From Actinomycetes bacterium (GTDB taxonomy: Bacteria > Actinomycetota > Actinomycetes > Propionibacteriales > Nocardioidaceae), in the NCBI GenBank assembly GCA_023460975.1, contig JAEWOG010000090.1, positions 62,001-126,000 of the forward strand: 64,000 bases of DNA. The letters run 5' to 3'. The position numbers were made by a program, and so were the translations under genes. Below are positions 52,346 through 61,329 of this stretch, one piece after another; within the stretch, counting starts at the first letter, position 1; every line of letters starts with the position of its first letter. The notes under the pieces were generated by a model. The model searched no databases. It was not told the DNA's origin and saw only the letters and a program-made list of their open reading frames with translations.

Positions 52346-53179
52346 TCAGCCGAGGTCCACGGAGCCGGTGATCGTCGTACGAGTGTCGCCGCCCACCCAC
52401 ACGGTCTGGTCGACGCGATCGACATGAACGCGCCCGCGCCGCCCCAGCACCGTGCCCTGGGAGGCGACGTACGACTCCGGCACCTCACCGGCGGAAATGA
52501 GCCACTGGCCGAGGCCGGCGTTCAGCGACCCGGTCACGGGGTCCTCGCCGACGGCGAGTTCGGGGGCGAACCCGCGCACCTCCACCGCACACTCGCTGCC
52601 CGGCGGGTAGAGCCCGACGATGCCGAGGTCGAGGTCGCCCATCTCGACGAAGTCGGGCTCGACCGCGAGCACCGCGTCGGCGTCGCGGAGCTGGGCCGCG
52701 ACCCAGCCCGGGCCGTTGTCGACCCACTGGGCGGCCAGGATCTCGGAGGAGTCGATGCGCAGCGACCGGGCAATCCACTCGATCGTCTCGAGATCGGCGG
52801 GCCCCGTACGCATCAGGTCAGGCGCCGCGAACGCCAGGCGCCCCTCGCTGCGCCTGATGCGGACCAGACCTGCTGCGCACTCCTGGACCACGACACCCGG
52901 CGAGGTGGGCTCACCACCGGCCTCGAGCCAGGCGTGAGCACTGCCCAGCGTGGGGTGTCCCGCGAAGGGCAACTCTCCGCCAGGCGTGAAGATCCTCATC
53001 CGGTAGTCGGCCTCCGCACTCGCCGGCGAGAGCAGGAACGTCGTCTCGCTCAGGTTGGTCCAGCGGGCAAAAGCCGCCATCTGCTCGTCACTGAGGCCGT
53101 CGGCGTCGTGCACGACGGCGACCGGATTGCCGAGCAGAGGCTCGGCCGAGAACACGTCAACCTGGGAGAACCTACGCAT
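52346..53179 (-). CDS. PhzF-family isomerase/epimerase
   Basis: The 277-residue two-lobed protein has the PhzF fold. It begins with QVDVFSAEPLLGNPVAVV and continues with LSETTFLL (the conserved catalytic Glu), RIFTPGGELPFAGHP and, in the second lobe, GEDPVTGSLNAGLGQWL. Family members isomerise small metabolites; the substrate is unknown. AAGACT lies 6 nt before the ATG, a poor -10. It runs in the same direction as thyA but with its stop 17 bp from the thyA start. Confidence 0.9.
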   Translation of the reverse strand: MRRFSQVDVFSAEPLLGNPVAVVHDADGLSDEQMAAFARWTNLSETTFLLSPASAEADYRMRIFTPGGELPFAGHPTLGSAHAWLEAGGEPTSPGVVVQECAAGLVRIRRSEGRLAFAAPDLMRTGPADLETIEWIARSLRIDSSEILAAQWVDNGPGWVAAQLRDADAVLAVEPDFVEMGDLDLGIVGLYPPGSECAVEVRGFAPELAVGEDPVTGSLNAGLGQWLISAGEVPESYVASQGTVLGRRGRVHVDRVDQTVWVGGDTRTTITGSVDLG

Positions 53180-53218
53180 GGCGCCAGTCTTCCATCGCCC
53201 CGAAGTCAGGCCAGCGCC

Positions 53219-53704
53219 TCACCCTCGAGCCAGCGCCAGCAGCGGCTCGCCCGCCAGCCGCTGAGTCGTCCACTCGTCCATCGGCTCGGCTCCGATGGAG
53301 CGGTAGAAGTCGATCGACGGGGTGTTCCAGTCCAGCACGGTCCACTCCAACCGTGTCCATCCGCGCTCGACACAGATGCGCGCAAGCTCTCTGAGCAGCG
53401 CCTTGCCCAGCCCGGAGCCGCGATGCTGCGGCACCACGAACAGGTCTTCGAGCCAGATGCCCTGACGGCCGGTCCACGTGGAGAAGGTGAGGAACCACAC
53501 CGCCAGGCCGACCACCTCGCCCTCCACCACCGCCACGTGTGCGAAGACGGTCGGCTGCGGTCCGAAGAGCACGGCCGCGAAGTCTTCCTCCACCGCCACT
53601 GCGGCCTCGGGCTCGCGCTCGTACGCCGCCAGCTCGCGCACCAGCCCGACGATCGCGGGCAGGTCTTCAGGGCGCGCGGGACGGATCCGGGTGTCGAGAC
53701 TCAT
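53219..53704 (-). CDS. GNAT N-acetyltransferase (spermidine/diamine acetyltransferase-like)
   Basis: The 161-residue protein has a complete GNAT core: IRPARPEDLPAIVGLVRELA, VGLAVWFLTFSTWTGR, LEDLFVVPQHRGSGLGKALL (acetyl-CoA loop), and RLEWTVLDWNTPSIDFYRSIGA. The WTGR and EDLFV pattern is like SAT1/diamine acetyltransferases. Preceded by TAAGGT 6 nt before the ATG. The next gene upstream lies 17 nt away. Confidence 0.88.
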   Translation of the reverse strand: MSLDTRIRPARPEDLPAIVGLVRELAAYEREPEAAVAVEEDFAAVLFGPQPTVFAHVAVVEGEVVGLAVWFLTFSTWTGRQGIWLEDLFVVPQHRGSGLGKALLRELARICVERGWTRLEWTVLDWNTPSIDFYRSIGAEPMDEWTTQRLAGEPLLALARG

Positions 53705-53710
53705 GCCCGC

Positions 53711-53716
53711 ACCTTA
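53711..53716 (-). promoter_or_regulatory. Putative -10 element for leaderless GNAT gene
   Basis: TAAGGT, 6 nt, ATG on the minus strand. Confidence 0.5.
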
Positions 53717-53721
53717 GGGGG

Positions 53722-54486
53722 TCAGCCTGACGCTCGGGCCACCACCAGCGGCGCGGAGACGTCGAACTCCAGTTCGGTGACGCCCGCCGTGCGCGCCTCG
53801 AACTCCGCCCGCATGCGCGCCGCGACCTCGGGGCTCTGCGCCCGGGTCACGACGCCGAAGTTGCCGACCGCGGCGAGACCTGCCCACAGGTCGTCGGGCG
53901 AGACCCGCCACGTCCACGTGATGTCGCACGCCTCGACCACCTCGGCGCCCGCCGCGGAGAACAGCCCGGCGAGCCCCTGCGCACTGCGCTCGAAGTCGAG
54001 ATCGGGCGCGAGCCTCGGCAGCGCCGGTCGTACGGCACCGACCGCGTCACACACATCGCCGAAGAGCAGCGCCTGCGGCGGTGGGGTGGACGACCAGATG
54101 CTGGCCACACAGAGCCCGCCGGGACGCAGCGCTGCCACGAGCGCACTCGCACAGGCCGCCGGGTCGTCCACGTGGTTGACGACGAAGGCGGCCGTGACGG
54201 CGTCGTACGGGTCGGCCCGCGGCAGGAGCGGGAGTCCGCCCACCGATGCGTCCACGCCGGATCGGACCCGCGTGATCGCCACCATCTCGGGGTCGGGGTC
54301 GACCGCGTCGACCTGGTGCCCGGCGTCCACGAGTGCCCGGGTCAGCCGGCCGGAGCCGCACCCCACGTCGAGCACGCGTGAGCCCTCCGGCAGGCGTTCG
54401 AGGATCGCCGGCACCGCGCCGGCGCACAGCAGCGAGAAGCTGCGGTCGTACGCCTGCGCGACGTCGGCCCACAGCGCTTCGGCCAC
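53722..54486 (-). CDS. Class I SAM-dependent methyltransferase
   Basis: The 254-residue protein has a Rossmann methyltransferase fold: motif I VLDVGCGSGRLTRAL near residue 40, motif II VDAVDPDPEMV, motif III/IV FVVNHVDDPAACASAL and LRPGGLCVASIW. The substrate cannot be inferred. The start is a GTG 9 nt after the upstream small gene, so it is likely co-transcribed with gcvT. Confidence 0.88.
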   Translation of the reverse strand: MAEALWADVAQAYDRSFSLLCAGAVPAILERLPEGSRVLDVGCGSGRLTRALVDAGHQVDAVDPDPEMVAITRVRSGVDASVGGLPLLPRADPYDAVTAAFVVNHVDDPAACASALVAALRPGGLCVASIWSSTPPPQALLFGDVCDAVGAVRPALPRLAPDLDFERSAQGLAGLFSAAGAEVVEACDITWTWRVSPDDLWAGLAAVGNFGVVTRAQSPEVAARMRAEFEARTAGVTELEFDVSAPLVVARASG

Positions 54487-54495
54487 GTCGATCGC

Positions 54496-54747
54496 TCAGG
54501 CGTGCAGCGACATGGGGCCGTACACGGCCCGATCGACCTCGTACAACGTCACGGCGTCAACGCCCTCGGCGGCCAGGTCTGCGAAGACCTCGCCGATCCA
54601 CGACTCGGCCTCGGCCTGGGACACGAAGCGTTCCCCGGAGAAGTCGGCGGGCTCCACGACCTCGCCGGCGGCCGTCTCCAGCTGCCACCACCACACGGCG
54701 TCGGGGGCCGCGGGCTGGGTGGACGTGGGGGGCTCGGGCGGGAGCAT
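54496..54747 (-). CDS. Small acidic hypothetical protein downstream of gcvT
   Basis: The 83-residue acidic protein is not recognised by family name. It has a Pro-rich start and then a compact pattern with VWWWQLETAAGEVV, FVSQAEAESWIGEVFADLA and ALTLYEVDR-like strands that suggest a small alpha/beta domain. The ATG overlaps the gcvT stop (TGATG), implying translational coupling; the methyltransferase gene follows after 9 nt. Confidence 0.72.
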   Translation of the reverse strand: MLPPEPPTSTQPAAPDAVWWWQLETAAGEVVEPADFSGERFVSQAEAESWIGEVFADLAAEGVDAVTLYEVDRAVYGPMSLHA

Positions 54748-55868
54748 CAGGACTCCTTCACGGAGGTGTCGACGAAGGGGGGCTTGGTGAGGGTGAAGGC
54801 TTCCTGGCGGCCACGCACGTTGACGCTCACCTCGGCGTCGTCGGCGACGGTGACGGGGACGTAGACGAGGCCGATGCCCTTGCGCAGGGTCGGGGAGAAC
54901 GTCCCGGACGTCACATCGCCCAACGGCACGTGCTGGGTCAGGCTCACCGACATGCCCGGACGCGGGATGCCGCGACCAGTCGCCACGATGCCCTTGAGGC
55001 GGCGCGCGGGCCCCTCCTCCTTGACGCGCACGACCGCGTCCCGGCCCCAGAACTCGGCCTTCTTCCACCCGACTGCCCAGGACAGCCCGGCCTCCAGGGG
55101 GTTGGTGTCGACGGAGATGTCCTGACCGTGCAGCGGGTAGCCCATCTCCGTACGAAGCGTGTCACGCGCACCCAGGCCGCAGGGGGCGATGCCGTACGGC
55201 TCACCCGCGGCCAGCAGCGCGTCCCACAGGTCCGCGGCAGCGTCGTTGGCAACGATCAACTCGTAGCCGCGCTCCCCCGTGTAGCCGGTCCGGCACACGA
55301 CGATGCCGACCTCGCCCCCGCCGGGACGGACCCAGTTGGCCTCGGCGAACGCCATGTAGTCCATGCCGACCGGCAGGTCGAGGGCGCCGAGCACCTCGTC
55401 GGACGTGGTGCCCTGGACGGCGAGGACGGCGTACGCCTCGTGACGGTCGAGCACCTTGACGCCCTCGGGAGCTGCCTCGCTGAGCATGGCAGCCACCGTC
55501 GCGGCGTTGGCGGCGTTGGGGACCAGCAGCAGGTGCTCATCGTCCTGCCAGTAAGCGATCAGGTCGTCGACGATGCCGCCGTCGGAGTCGAGACACAGGG
55601 TGTATTGCGCCTTGCCCGGCGTCACCTTGGCCAGATCGTTGCTGAGCGTGGAGTTGACCAGCTCGTAGGCACCGGGCCCCGAGACCACGACCTTGCCGAG
55701 GTGGCTGACGTCGAAGATGCCCACCGACTCGCGGACGGCCGTGTGCTCCTTGACCACACCGGTCGCGTACTCCAGCGGCATCGACCATCCGCCGAACTCC
55801 GAGAACTTCGCCCCCAGAGCGACGTGTCGCTCATGCAGCGGGGACTGCTTCAACTGCTCTTCGCCCAT
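54747..55868 (-). CDS. gcvT: Aminomethyltransferase (glycine cleavage T protein)
   Basis: The 373-residue protein releases ammonia from lipoyl-bound aminomethyl and makes methylene-THF. Features: LHERHVALGAKFSEFGGW, MPLEYATGVVKEHTAVRESVGIFDVSHLGK, a CLDSDGGIVDDL folate-site segment with the catalytic Asp, RTGYTGERGYELIV, and a C-terminal barrel. The genes for GcvP and GcvH are not here. TAGGTT lies 7 nt before the ATG, so it is likely leaderless, back-to-back with pepA in a 53-bp gap. Confidence 0.97.
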   Translation of the reverse strand: MGEEQLKQSPLHERHVALGAKFSEFGGWSMPLEYATGVVKEHTAVRESVGIFDVSHLGKVVVSGPGAYELVNSTLSNDLAKVTPGKAQYTLCLDSDGGIVDDLIAYWQDDEHLLLVPNAANAATVAAMLSEAAPEGVKVLDRHEAYAVLAVQGTTSDEVLGALDLPVGMDYMAFAEANWVRPGGGEVGIVVCRTGYTGERGYELIVANDAAADLWDALLAAGEPYGIAPCGLGARDTLRTEMGYPLHGQDISVDTNPLEAGLSWAVGWKKAEFWGRDAVVRVKEEGPARRLKGIVATGRGIPRPGMSVSLTQHVPLGDVTSGTFSPTLRKGIGLVYVPVTVADDAEVSVNVRGRQEAFTLTKPPFVDTSVKES

Positions 55869-55875
55869 GCGTCGA

Positions 55876-55881
55876 AACCTA
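55876..55881 (-). promoter_or_regulatory. Putative -10 element for leaderless gcvT
   Basis: TAGGTT, 7 nt, ATG on the minus strand. Confidence 0.5.
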
Positions 55882-55909
55882 CCTCAGCCACGGCGTCGTA
55901 CCGCTCGCC

Positions 55910-55915
55910 TACGAT
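55910..55915 (+). promoter_or_regulatory. Putative -10 element for leaderless pepA
   Basis: TACGAT, 6 nt, GTG at 55922. The gcvT element is only 28 bp away on the other strand, so the two promoters must overlap in their -35 regions. Confidence 0.5.
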
Positions 55916-55921
55916 GCCGAT

Positions 55922-57469
55922 GTGACCTCCTCGTACACGCTCCGTGCCGCCAGCCCTGCCAAGACCCGCGCCGACGCCGTCGTGGTGGGGGTCGTCGCCG
56001 ACCCCAAGGGTGCCCGCCTGTGCACGGCGGCGCAGGACGTGGCCGAGGCCTACGGCCGCAAGATGCGCCCCCTGCTGGCGACCCTGTCCTTCGAGGGCAA
56101 GGCTGACCAGGTCGCCACCGTGCCGACCAACGGCACCATCAGCTCTCCGGTGCTCGTGCTCGTCGGACTCGGCCCCGACGAGACCGACGTCGACGCGGTG
56201 CGCCGCGCTGCCGGAGTCGCTGCCCGCAGCGTGAAGAACGCGTCGTCGTTGGCCCTCGCCCTTCCGGCCGACACCCCCGAGCTCGCCGCGGCGGTGGCGT
56301 ACGGGCATCGCCTCGGCGCCTACTCCTTCACCCGGTTCAAGTCCACCAAGCCCGACCCCGACGAGCCCGGGACGGTGACGGTCCTCGCGCCCCACGCGCG
56401 GCAGCAGGAGACCATCGATGCCGTGGCGGCAGCCGAGGTCGTCGCCGGCGCCGTCCTGGCCGCCCGCGACTGGGTCAACACGCCGCCCAACGAGCTGACG
56501 CCGCCCCGGTTCGCCGATGCGGTGGAGGCCGCCCACAAGGAGCTGACCAAGGGGCGTGGCGCCCCGAAGGTCACCCTGGAGGTCCTCGACGAGGTGCAAC
56601 TGGCAGAGAAGGGCTGCGGCGGCATTCTCAGTGTCGGCGACTCCTCGGCGGCACCGCCCCGGCTCGTGCGCCTCGAGTGGGCGCCCGAGGACGCCGTCGC
56701 CCACATCGCTCTCGTGGGCAAGGGCATCACCTTCGACTCCGGCGGCCTGACGATCAAGCCGTCCGGAAGCATGGTCGGGATGAAGGGCGACATGGCCGGC
56801 GCGGCCGCTGTCGTCCAGGCCACGTTCGCGATCGCGCGGCTGGGGCTGCCTGTCCGCGTCACCACCTACGCCCCGATGGCCGAGAACATGGTCTCCGGCA
56901 CCGCCACGCGTCCCGGTGACGTCATCACGATGCTCAACGGCACCACGGTCGAGATCGCCAACACCGACGCCGAGGGTCGCATGATCCTGGGCGACGCGCT
57001 CGTGCTCGCCGCCCGCGAGGAGCCCGACGTCCTGGTCGACATCGCGACGCTGACCGGACACCTCCAACTGGCTCTGGGCGACCGCGTCAGCGCGGTGCTC
57101 GGCAGTCGCGAGGTGGCCGCGCAGGTCATCGAGTCCGGGCGACTGGTCGGCGAGGCCCACTGGGAGATGCCGATCCCCGACGAGATGCCCGACCGGGTCA
57201 AGTCCTCCAAGGTCGCGGACCTGCTCCAGCACGACTGGGTGCGGTGGGGTGGCGGCCTCTACGCCGCAGCGTTCCTGCGCGAGTTCACCGGCGGTCTGCC
57301 GTGGGCGCACCTCGACATCGCGGGCAAGGAGATCAACTCCGGCGGACCGTACGGCCACGTGGCCAGCGGGGCGACGGGCTTCGGGGTGGCCACGCTCATC
57401 GAGTTCGTCCGTGCGCTGGCCGACGTCGAGGACGCCGAGACCGTCGTGCCGGACGGCGCCGGGGACTGA
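55922..57469 (+). CDS. pepA: Leucyl aminopeptidase (M17)
   Basis: The 515-residue cytosolic di-metal aminopeptidase has an N-terminal macro-like domain (~1-170) and a catalytic domain with GKGITFDSGGLTIKPS (metal/catalytic Lys), MKGDMAGAAAV, and the family signature NTDAEGRMILGDAL, followed by a bicarbonate-site Arg region. The GTG start is leaderless in type. It is divergent from gcvT, as in mycobacteria (Rv2213 pepB). Confidence 0.97.
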   Translation: MTSSYTLRAASPAKTRADAVVVGVVADPKGARLCTAAQDVAEAYGRKMRPLLATLSFEGKADQVATVPTNGTISSPVLVLVGLGPDETDVDAVRRAAGVAARSVKNASSLALALPADTPELAAAVAYGHRLGAYSFTRFKSTKPDPDEPGTVTVLAPHARQQETIDAVAAAEVVAGAVLAARDWVNTPPNELTPPRFADAVEAAHKELTKGRGAPKVTLEVLDEVQLAEKGCGGILSVGDSSAAPPRLVRLEWAPEDAVAHIALVGKGITFDSGGLTIKPSGSMVGMKGDMAGAAAVVQATFAIARLGLPVRVTTYAPMAENMVSGTATRPGDVITMLNGTTVEIANTDAEGRMILGDALVLAAREEPDVLVDIATLTGHLQLALGDRVSAVLGSREVAAQVIESGRLVGEAHWEMPIPDEMPDRVKSSKVADLLQHDWVRWGGGLYAAAFLREFTGGLPWAHLDIAGKEINSGGPYGHVASGATGFGVATLIEFVRALADVEDAETVVPDGAGD

Positions 57470-57484
57470 CCCGGCGGGCGGGGC

Positions 57485-57844
57485 TCAGACCTCGCCGGCC
57501 TTCTTGCGGCGGTTGTAGTCACGCATCCGCTGCGGCACTCCCACCACCGCGGCGTCGTACGAGGGCACCCGATTGCGGTTGGCGAACTCGTGCGCCCAGG
57601 CGACGCTCGGCACGCGCCGGCGGGTCCACTCGCCGTCGTGCGCCACCAACAGCAGCGTCACGTCGCTGACCGCCGTGCGTGGCTCGACGAAGCCTTCGAC
57701 GCCCCTCCGCGAGGCGACGAAGTCTGCGAGGTGCTTGAGGTCCGCCCCGTCTGCGGCGCGCACCCGCGTGGAACCCGTCCGCGCAGCGTCCTTGGCCGGC
57801 GCACTCGTACGGCCGCGGCGGCGAAAACGATCAAGCAGTCCCAT
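57485..57844 (-). CDS. Small basic protein of unknown function
   Basis: This 119-residue protein begins MGLLDRFRRRGRTS and ends RMRDYNRRKKAGEV, with a central alpha/beta part (LKHLADFVASRRGVEGFVEPR, SDVTLLLVAHDGEWTRRRV, WAHEFANRNRVPSYDAAVVG). It is not recognised, though the central pattern looks conserved. The ATG at 57844 is preferred over a GTG 6 nt earlier because CACAAT lies 6 nt before it. It lies between convergent pepA and divergent lpd. Confidence 0.72.
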   Translation of the reverse strand: MGLLDRFRRRGRTSAPAKDAARTGSTRVRAADGADLKHLADFVASRRGVEGFVEPRTAVSDVTLLLVAHDGEWTRRRVPSVAWAHEFANRNRVPSYDAAVVGVPQRMRDYNRRKKAGEV

Positions 57845-57850
57845 GCGCAC

Positions 57851-57856
57851 ATTGTG
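57851..57856 (-). promoter_or_regulatory. Putative -10 element for the small basic protein gene
   Basis: CACAAT, 6 nt (which themselves contain an in-frame GTG), ATG on the minus strand. Confidence 0.45.
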
Positions 57857-57886
57857 CCGTCAGGCTGGCAACGACGTGTCGCACCT

Positions 57887-57901
57887 CTCACATAGAGTGA
57901 G
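57887..57901 (+). promoter_or_regulatory. Palindrome and -10-like word upstream of lpd
   Basis: CTCAC, ATAGA, GTGAG is a 15-bp palindrome. It overlaps TAGAGT (57894-57899), a possible -10 for lpd, so a bound protein would occlude the promoter. The octamer TCTCACAT (57886-57893) is shared with the direct repeats before the sulfite reductase operon. Confidence 0.45.
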
Positions 57902-57957
57902 TCACGCGGCCCGAGGTCAGCGTCGATCTCGGGCTCGGACATCCGGGAGGAAACCAC

Positions 57958-59331
57958 GTGAGCCAGACCGATTTCGACGTCCTCATCCTGGGAGCGGGCT
58001 CCGGCGGCTACGCCTGCGCGCTGCGGGCGGCACAGCTCGGCCTGAGCGTCGCGCTGGTCGAGAAGGGCAAGGTCGGGGGCACGTGCCTCCACGTGGGATG
58101 CATCCCCACCAAGGCCCTCCTGCACGCCGCCGAGGTCGCCGACTCGACGCGCGGCGCAGCGGCCTTCGGCGTCCAAGCCACCCTCGAGGGCATCGACATG
58201 GCGGCGGTCAACGCCTACAAGGACAAGGTGGTGGGCCGACTCTTCAAGGGCCTCTCGGGCCTCGTCTCCTCGCGAGGCATCACCCTCGTGGAGGGCGAAG
58301 GACGTCTGGTGGGACCGCGCTCGGTGAGCGTCGACGGCACCACACTCACCGGTCGCCACCTCGTGCTCGCGACCGGATCAGCCAGTCGCTCTCTGCCGGG
58401 CCTGGAGATCGACGGCGAACGCGTCATCACCTCCGAGCACGCGCTGGGGCTCGGCTCGGTGCCCCGATCCGTGGTGGTCCTGGGCGGCGGGGTCATCGGC
58501 TGCGAGTTCGCCAGCGTGTGGCGCTCCTTCGGGGCCGAGGTCACCATCGTCGAGGCACTCGACCGGCTCGTGGCCAACGAGGACGAGGCGTCCTCCAAGG
58601 CGCTCGAGCGCGCGTTCCGCAAGCGTGGCATCACGTTGCGTACGGGGGCTCGGTTCGAATCCGTCGATCGCACCGAGAGCGGGGTCCGAGTCCACGCCGC
58701 AGGCGAGAGCATCGAGGCCGACCTGCTGCTCGTGGCGGTGGGTCGCGGCCCCGTCACCGAGGGCCTGGGCTTCGAGGAGCACGGCATCGCCACCGATCGG
58801 GGCTTCGTGGCCACCGACGAACGCTGCCGCACGGCCGTCGAGGGCGTGTATGCCGTGGGCGACATCGTCAGTGGCCTCCAGCTCGCCCACCGGGGCTTTG
58901 CCCAGGGCATCTTCGTGGCGGAGGACATCGCCGGGTTGGCGCCGCAGGTGGTCAGCGAGTCGCTGATCCCCCGCGTGACGTACACGCACCCCGAGGTCGC
59001 GTCGGTCGGCCTGGACGAGGTCGCCGCCCGCGACCTGCACGGCGATGACGTCACCACGGTGACCTACGACCTCGGCGGCAACGGCAAGAGCCAGATCCTG
59101 CAGACACAGGGATTCGTCAAGCTCGTGGCACTCGCAGAGGGCCCGGTGCTCGGGGTGCACATGGTCGGCGACCGCGTGGGCGAGCTCATCGGCGAGGCAC
59201 AGCTCATCACCGGGTGGGAGGCGTGGGCCGACGACGTGGCCCCGCTCCTGCACGCCCACCCGACCCAGAACGAGGCACTGGGCGAGGCTCATCTCGCCCT
59301 TGCAGGCAAGCCGCTGCACGCTCACGGCTGA
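57958..59331 (+). CDS. lpdA: Dihydrolipoyl dehydrogenase (E3)
   Basis: The 457-residue FAD disulfide oxidoreductase re-oxidises dihydrolipoyl groups of SucB and related E2 proteins. FAD motif GAGSGGYACA (12-21), redox disulfide C43/C48 in GGTCLHVGCIP, NAD motif VVLGGGVIGCE, and the C-terminal His-Glu pair in HAHPTQNEAL. The GTG start has a GGGAGG SD 8 nt upstream. sucB follows after 90 nt in the same direction. Confidence 0.97.
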   Translation: MSQTDFDVLILGAGSGGYACALRAAQLGLSVALVEKGKVGGTCLHVGCIPTKALLHAAEVADSTRGAAAFGVQATLEGIDMAAVNAYKDKVVGRLFKGLSGLVSSRGITLVEGEGRLVGPRSVSVDGTTLTGRHLVLATGSASRSLPGLEIDGERVITSEHALGLGSVPRSVVVLGGGVIGCEFASVWRSFGAEVTIVEALDRLVANEDEASSKALERAFRKRGITLRTGARFESVDRTESGVRVHAAGESIEADLLLVAVGRGPVTEGLGFEEHGIATDRGFVATDERCRTAVEGVYAVGDIVSGLQLAHRGFAQGIFVAEDIAGLAPQVVSESLIPRVTYTHPEVASVGLDEVAARDLHGDDVTTVTYDLGGNGKSQILQTQGFVKLVALAEGPVLGVHMVGDRVGELIGEAQLITGWEAWADDVAPLLHAHPTQNEALGEAHLALAGKPLHAHG

Positions 59332-59421
59332 GGCACCCTCGGCCCAATCTCGGGACCCCGTGTGGCGCACGCGGAGCAGACCAGAGAAACTGACACCAAC
59401 ACACTCGATCGAAGGAAACAC

Positions 59422-61227
59422 ATGGCCTCCGAAGTCACCCTCCCGGCCCTGGGCGAGTCCGTCACCGAGGGCACCGTCACCCGTTGGCTCAAGCAGGTCG
59501 GTGACACCGTTGCCGTCGACGAGCCCCTGCTCGAGGTGTCCACCGACAAGGTCGACACCGAGATCCCCTCCCCCGTCGCGGGCACGCTGCTCGAGATCAA
59601 GGCCAACGAGGACGACACCGTCGAGGTCGGAGCCGTGCTCGCCGTGGTCGGCGAGTCGGGCGAGTCGTCGGGCGATACTGCCCCCGCCGCCGAAGCACCG
59701 GCTGCCGAGGCCCCGGCCGAGGGTGCTCCGGCCGAGGCCGCGCCGGCCGCCGAGGAAGCACCCGCTGAGCAGGCTCCTGCCGCTTCCGCCGAGGAAGCTC
59801 CCGCAGCCCCCGCCGCTTCCGGCGGTTCGTCGTCGGGCACGTCGGTGACCCTGCCGGCACTGGGCGAGTCCGTCACCGAGGGCACCGTCACCCGTTGGCT
59901 CAAGCAGGTCGGCGACGCCGTTGCCGTCGACGAGCCCCTGCTCGAGGTGTCCACCGACAAGGTCGACACCGAGATCCCCTCCCCCGTCGCGGGCACGCTG
60001 CTCGAGATCAAGGTCTCCGAGGACGAGACCGTCGAGGTCGGAGCCGAGCTGGCGATCGTCGGCGCTGAAGGCGCCGCTCCTGCTGCGCAGGCCCCGGCCG
60101 AGCCGCAGGCCCCGGCCGAGCCGGAGGCCCCGGCCGAGCCGGAGGCCCCTGCTGAGCCTGCCGCACCGGAGCCCGAGCCCGAGGCCGCAGCGCCTGAGGC
60201 TGCTGCGCCGCCGGCCGCGCCCGAGGCTCCCGCACCCGCACCTGCCGCCCCCGCCGCTGCGCCGGAAACGCCTGCTGCTGCCCCCGGTGACCGCGACCAG
60301 TCGGCGTACGTGACGCCGCTCGTGCGCAAGCTGGCTGCCAAGGAGGGCGTCGACCTCGCTGCCGTTTCCGGCACGGGCGTGGGCGGTCGCATCCGCAAGC
60401 AGGACGTCCTGGACGCGGCCGCGGCTGCCAAGGCGCCGGCTCCGGCTCCCGCCGCCGCTGCACCCGCCGCCAGCGCGCCCGCTCCCGCGGCCGCCGCTGC
60501 AGCTGCTCCGTCGCCGCTGCGAGGCACGACGGAGAAGATCAGCCGCCTGCGCAAGATCATTGCCGAGCGCATGGTGGAGTCCCTGCAGACCTCGGCCCAG
60601 CTCACCCAGGTCGTGGAGGTCGACGTCACCAACATCGCGCGCCTGCGTGATGCCGTGAAGGCCGACTTCGCTGCCCGCGAGGGGGTCAAGCTGACGTACC
60701 TGCCCTTCTTCGCCAAGGCAGCCATCGACACGCTGAAGGTCCACCCCAAGCTCAACGCGGCGATCGACACCGAGGCCGGGACGATCACCTACTACGACCG
60801 CGAGAACATCGCCTTCGCCGTCGACACCGAGAAGGGGCTCATCACCCCGGTCGTCAAGGAGGCGGGCGACCTGTCGGTGGCCGGTCTGGCGAAGAAGATT
60901 GCCGACGTGGCCGAGCGCACCCGGACCAACAAGATCGGCCCGGACGAGCTGTCCGGCGGCACCTTCACGATCACCAACCTGGGCAGCTTCGGGGCCCTGT
61001 TCGACACCCCGATCATCAACAAGCCGCAGGTCGCGATCCTCGGCCCCGGTGCCGTGGTGAAGCGTCCCGTCGTCATCGACGACCCCAACCTGGGCGAGAC
61101 GATCGCGGTGCGCTACATGGTCTACCTGGCCCTGAGCTACGACCACCAGCTCGTTGACGGCGCGGACGCCGGACGGTTCCTCAAGGACCTCAAGGCGCGC
61201 CTGGAGTCGGGTCAGTTCGAGGTCTGA
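59422..61227 (+). CDS. sucB: Dihydrolipoyllysine acyltransferase (E2), two lipoyl domains
   Basis: The 601-residue E2 has two lipoyl domains (1-80 with K43; 138-215 with K180, both in STDKVDTEI), each followed by an Ala/Pro/Glu-rich hinge. A peripheral-subunit-binding domain (~292-335, [16 protein letters not shown]) and a C-terminal catalytic domain (~365-601) with [13 protein letters not shown] follow. In actinobacteria this gene is annotated as 2-oxoglutarate dehydrogenase E2, but the mycobacterial relative (DlaT) serves pyruvate dehydrogenase, so the substrate is open. SD GAAGGAA precedes the ATG. Confidence 0.94.
   Translation: MASEVTLPALGESVTEGTVTRWLKQVGDTVAVDEPLLEVSTDKVDTEIPSPVAGTLLEIKANEDDTVEVGAVLAVVGESGESSGDTAPAAEAPAAEAPAEGAPAEAAPAAEEAPAEQAPAASAEEAPAAPAASGGSSSGTSVTLPALGESVTEGTVTRWLKQVGDAVAVDEPLLEVSTDKVDTEIPSPVAGTLLEIKVSEDETVEVGAELAIVGAEGAAPAAQAPAEPQAPAEPEAPAEPEAPAEPAAPEPEPEAAAPEAAAPPAAPEAPAPAPAAPAAAPETPAAAPGDRDQSAYVTPLVRKLAAKEGVDLAAVSGTGVGGRIRKQDVLDAAAAAKAPAPAPAAAAPAASAPAPAAAAAAAPSPLRGTTEKISRLRKIIAERMVESLQTSAQLTQVVEVDVTNIARLRDAVKADFAAREGVKLTYLPFFAKAAIDTLKVHPKLNAAIDTEAGTITYYDRENIAFAVDTEKGLITPVVKEAGDLSVAGLAKKIADVAERTRTNKIGPDELSGGTFTITNLGSFGALFDTPIINKPQVAILGPGAVVKRPVVIDDPNLGETIAVRYMVYLALSYDHQLVDGADAGRFLKDLKARLESGQFEV
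59449..60013 (+). repeat. Near-identical lipoyl-domain DNA repeat inside sucB
   Basis: The 154-nt segments 59449-59602 and 59860-60013 differ at only two bases, at an offset of 411 nt (137 codons). The hinge sequences between and after them differ freely. Confidence 0.95.
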
Positions 61228-61238
61228 TCGATCGATGC

Positions 61239-61274
61239 CGGTGCCCCGTCCGCGTGAGCGCGGGCGGGGCACCG
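61239..61274 (+). terminator. Hairpin terminator after sucB
   Basis: Arms 61239-61254 and 61259-61274 pair over 16 bp with one G.T wobble and a TGAG loop, followed by TCGCGTTT. It starts 12 nt after the stop. Confidence 0.78.
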
Positions 61275-61329
61275 TCGCGTTTGGCCGCGTGCACTCGTGG
61301 CCTTGGCCCCATCTGGTTGGGTGGGACGC

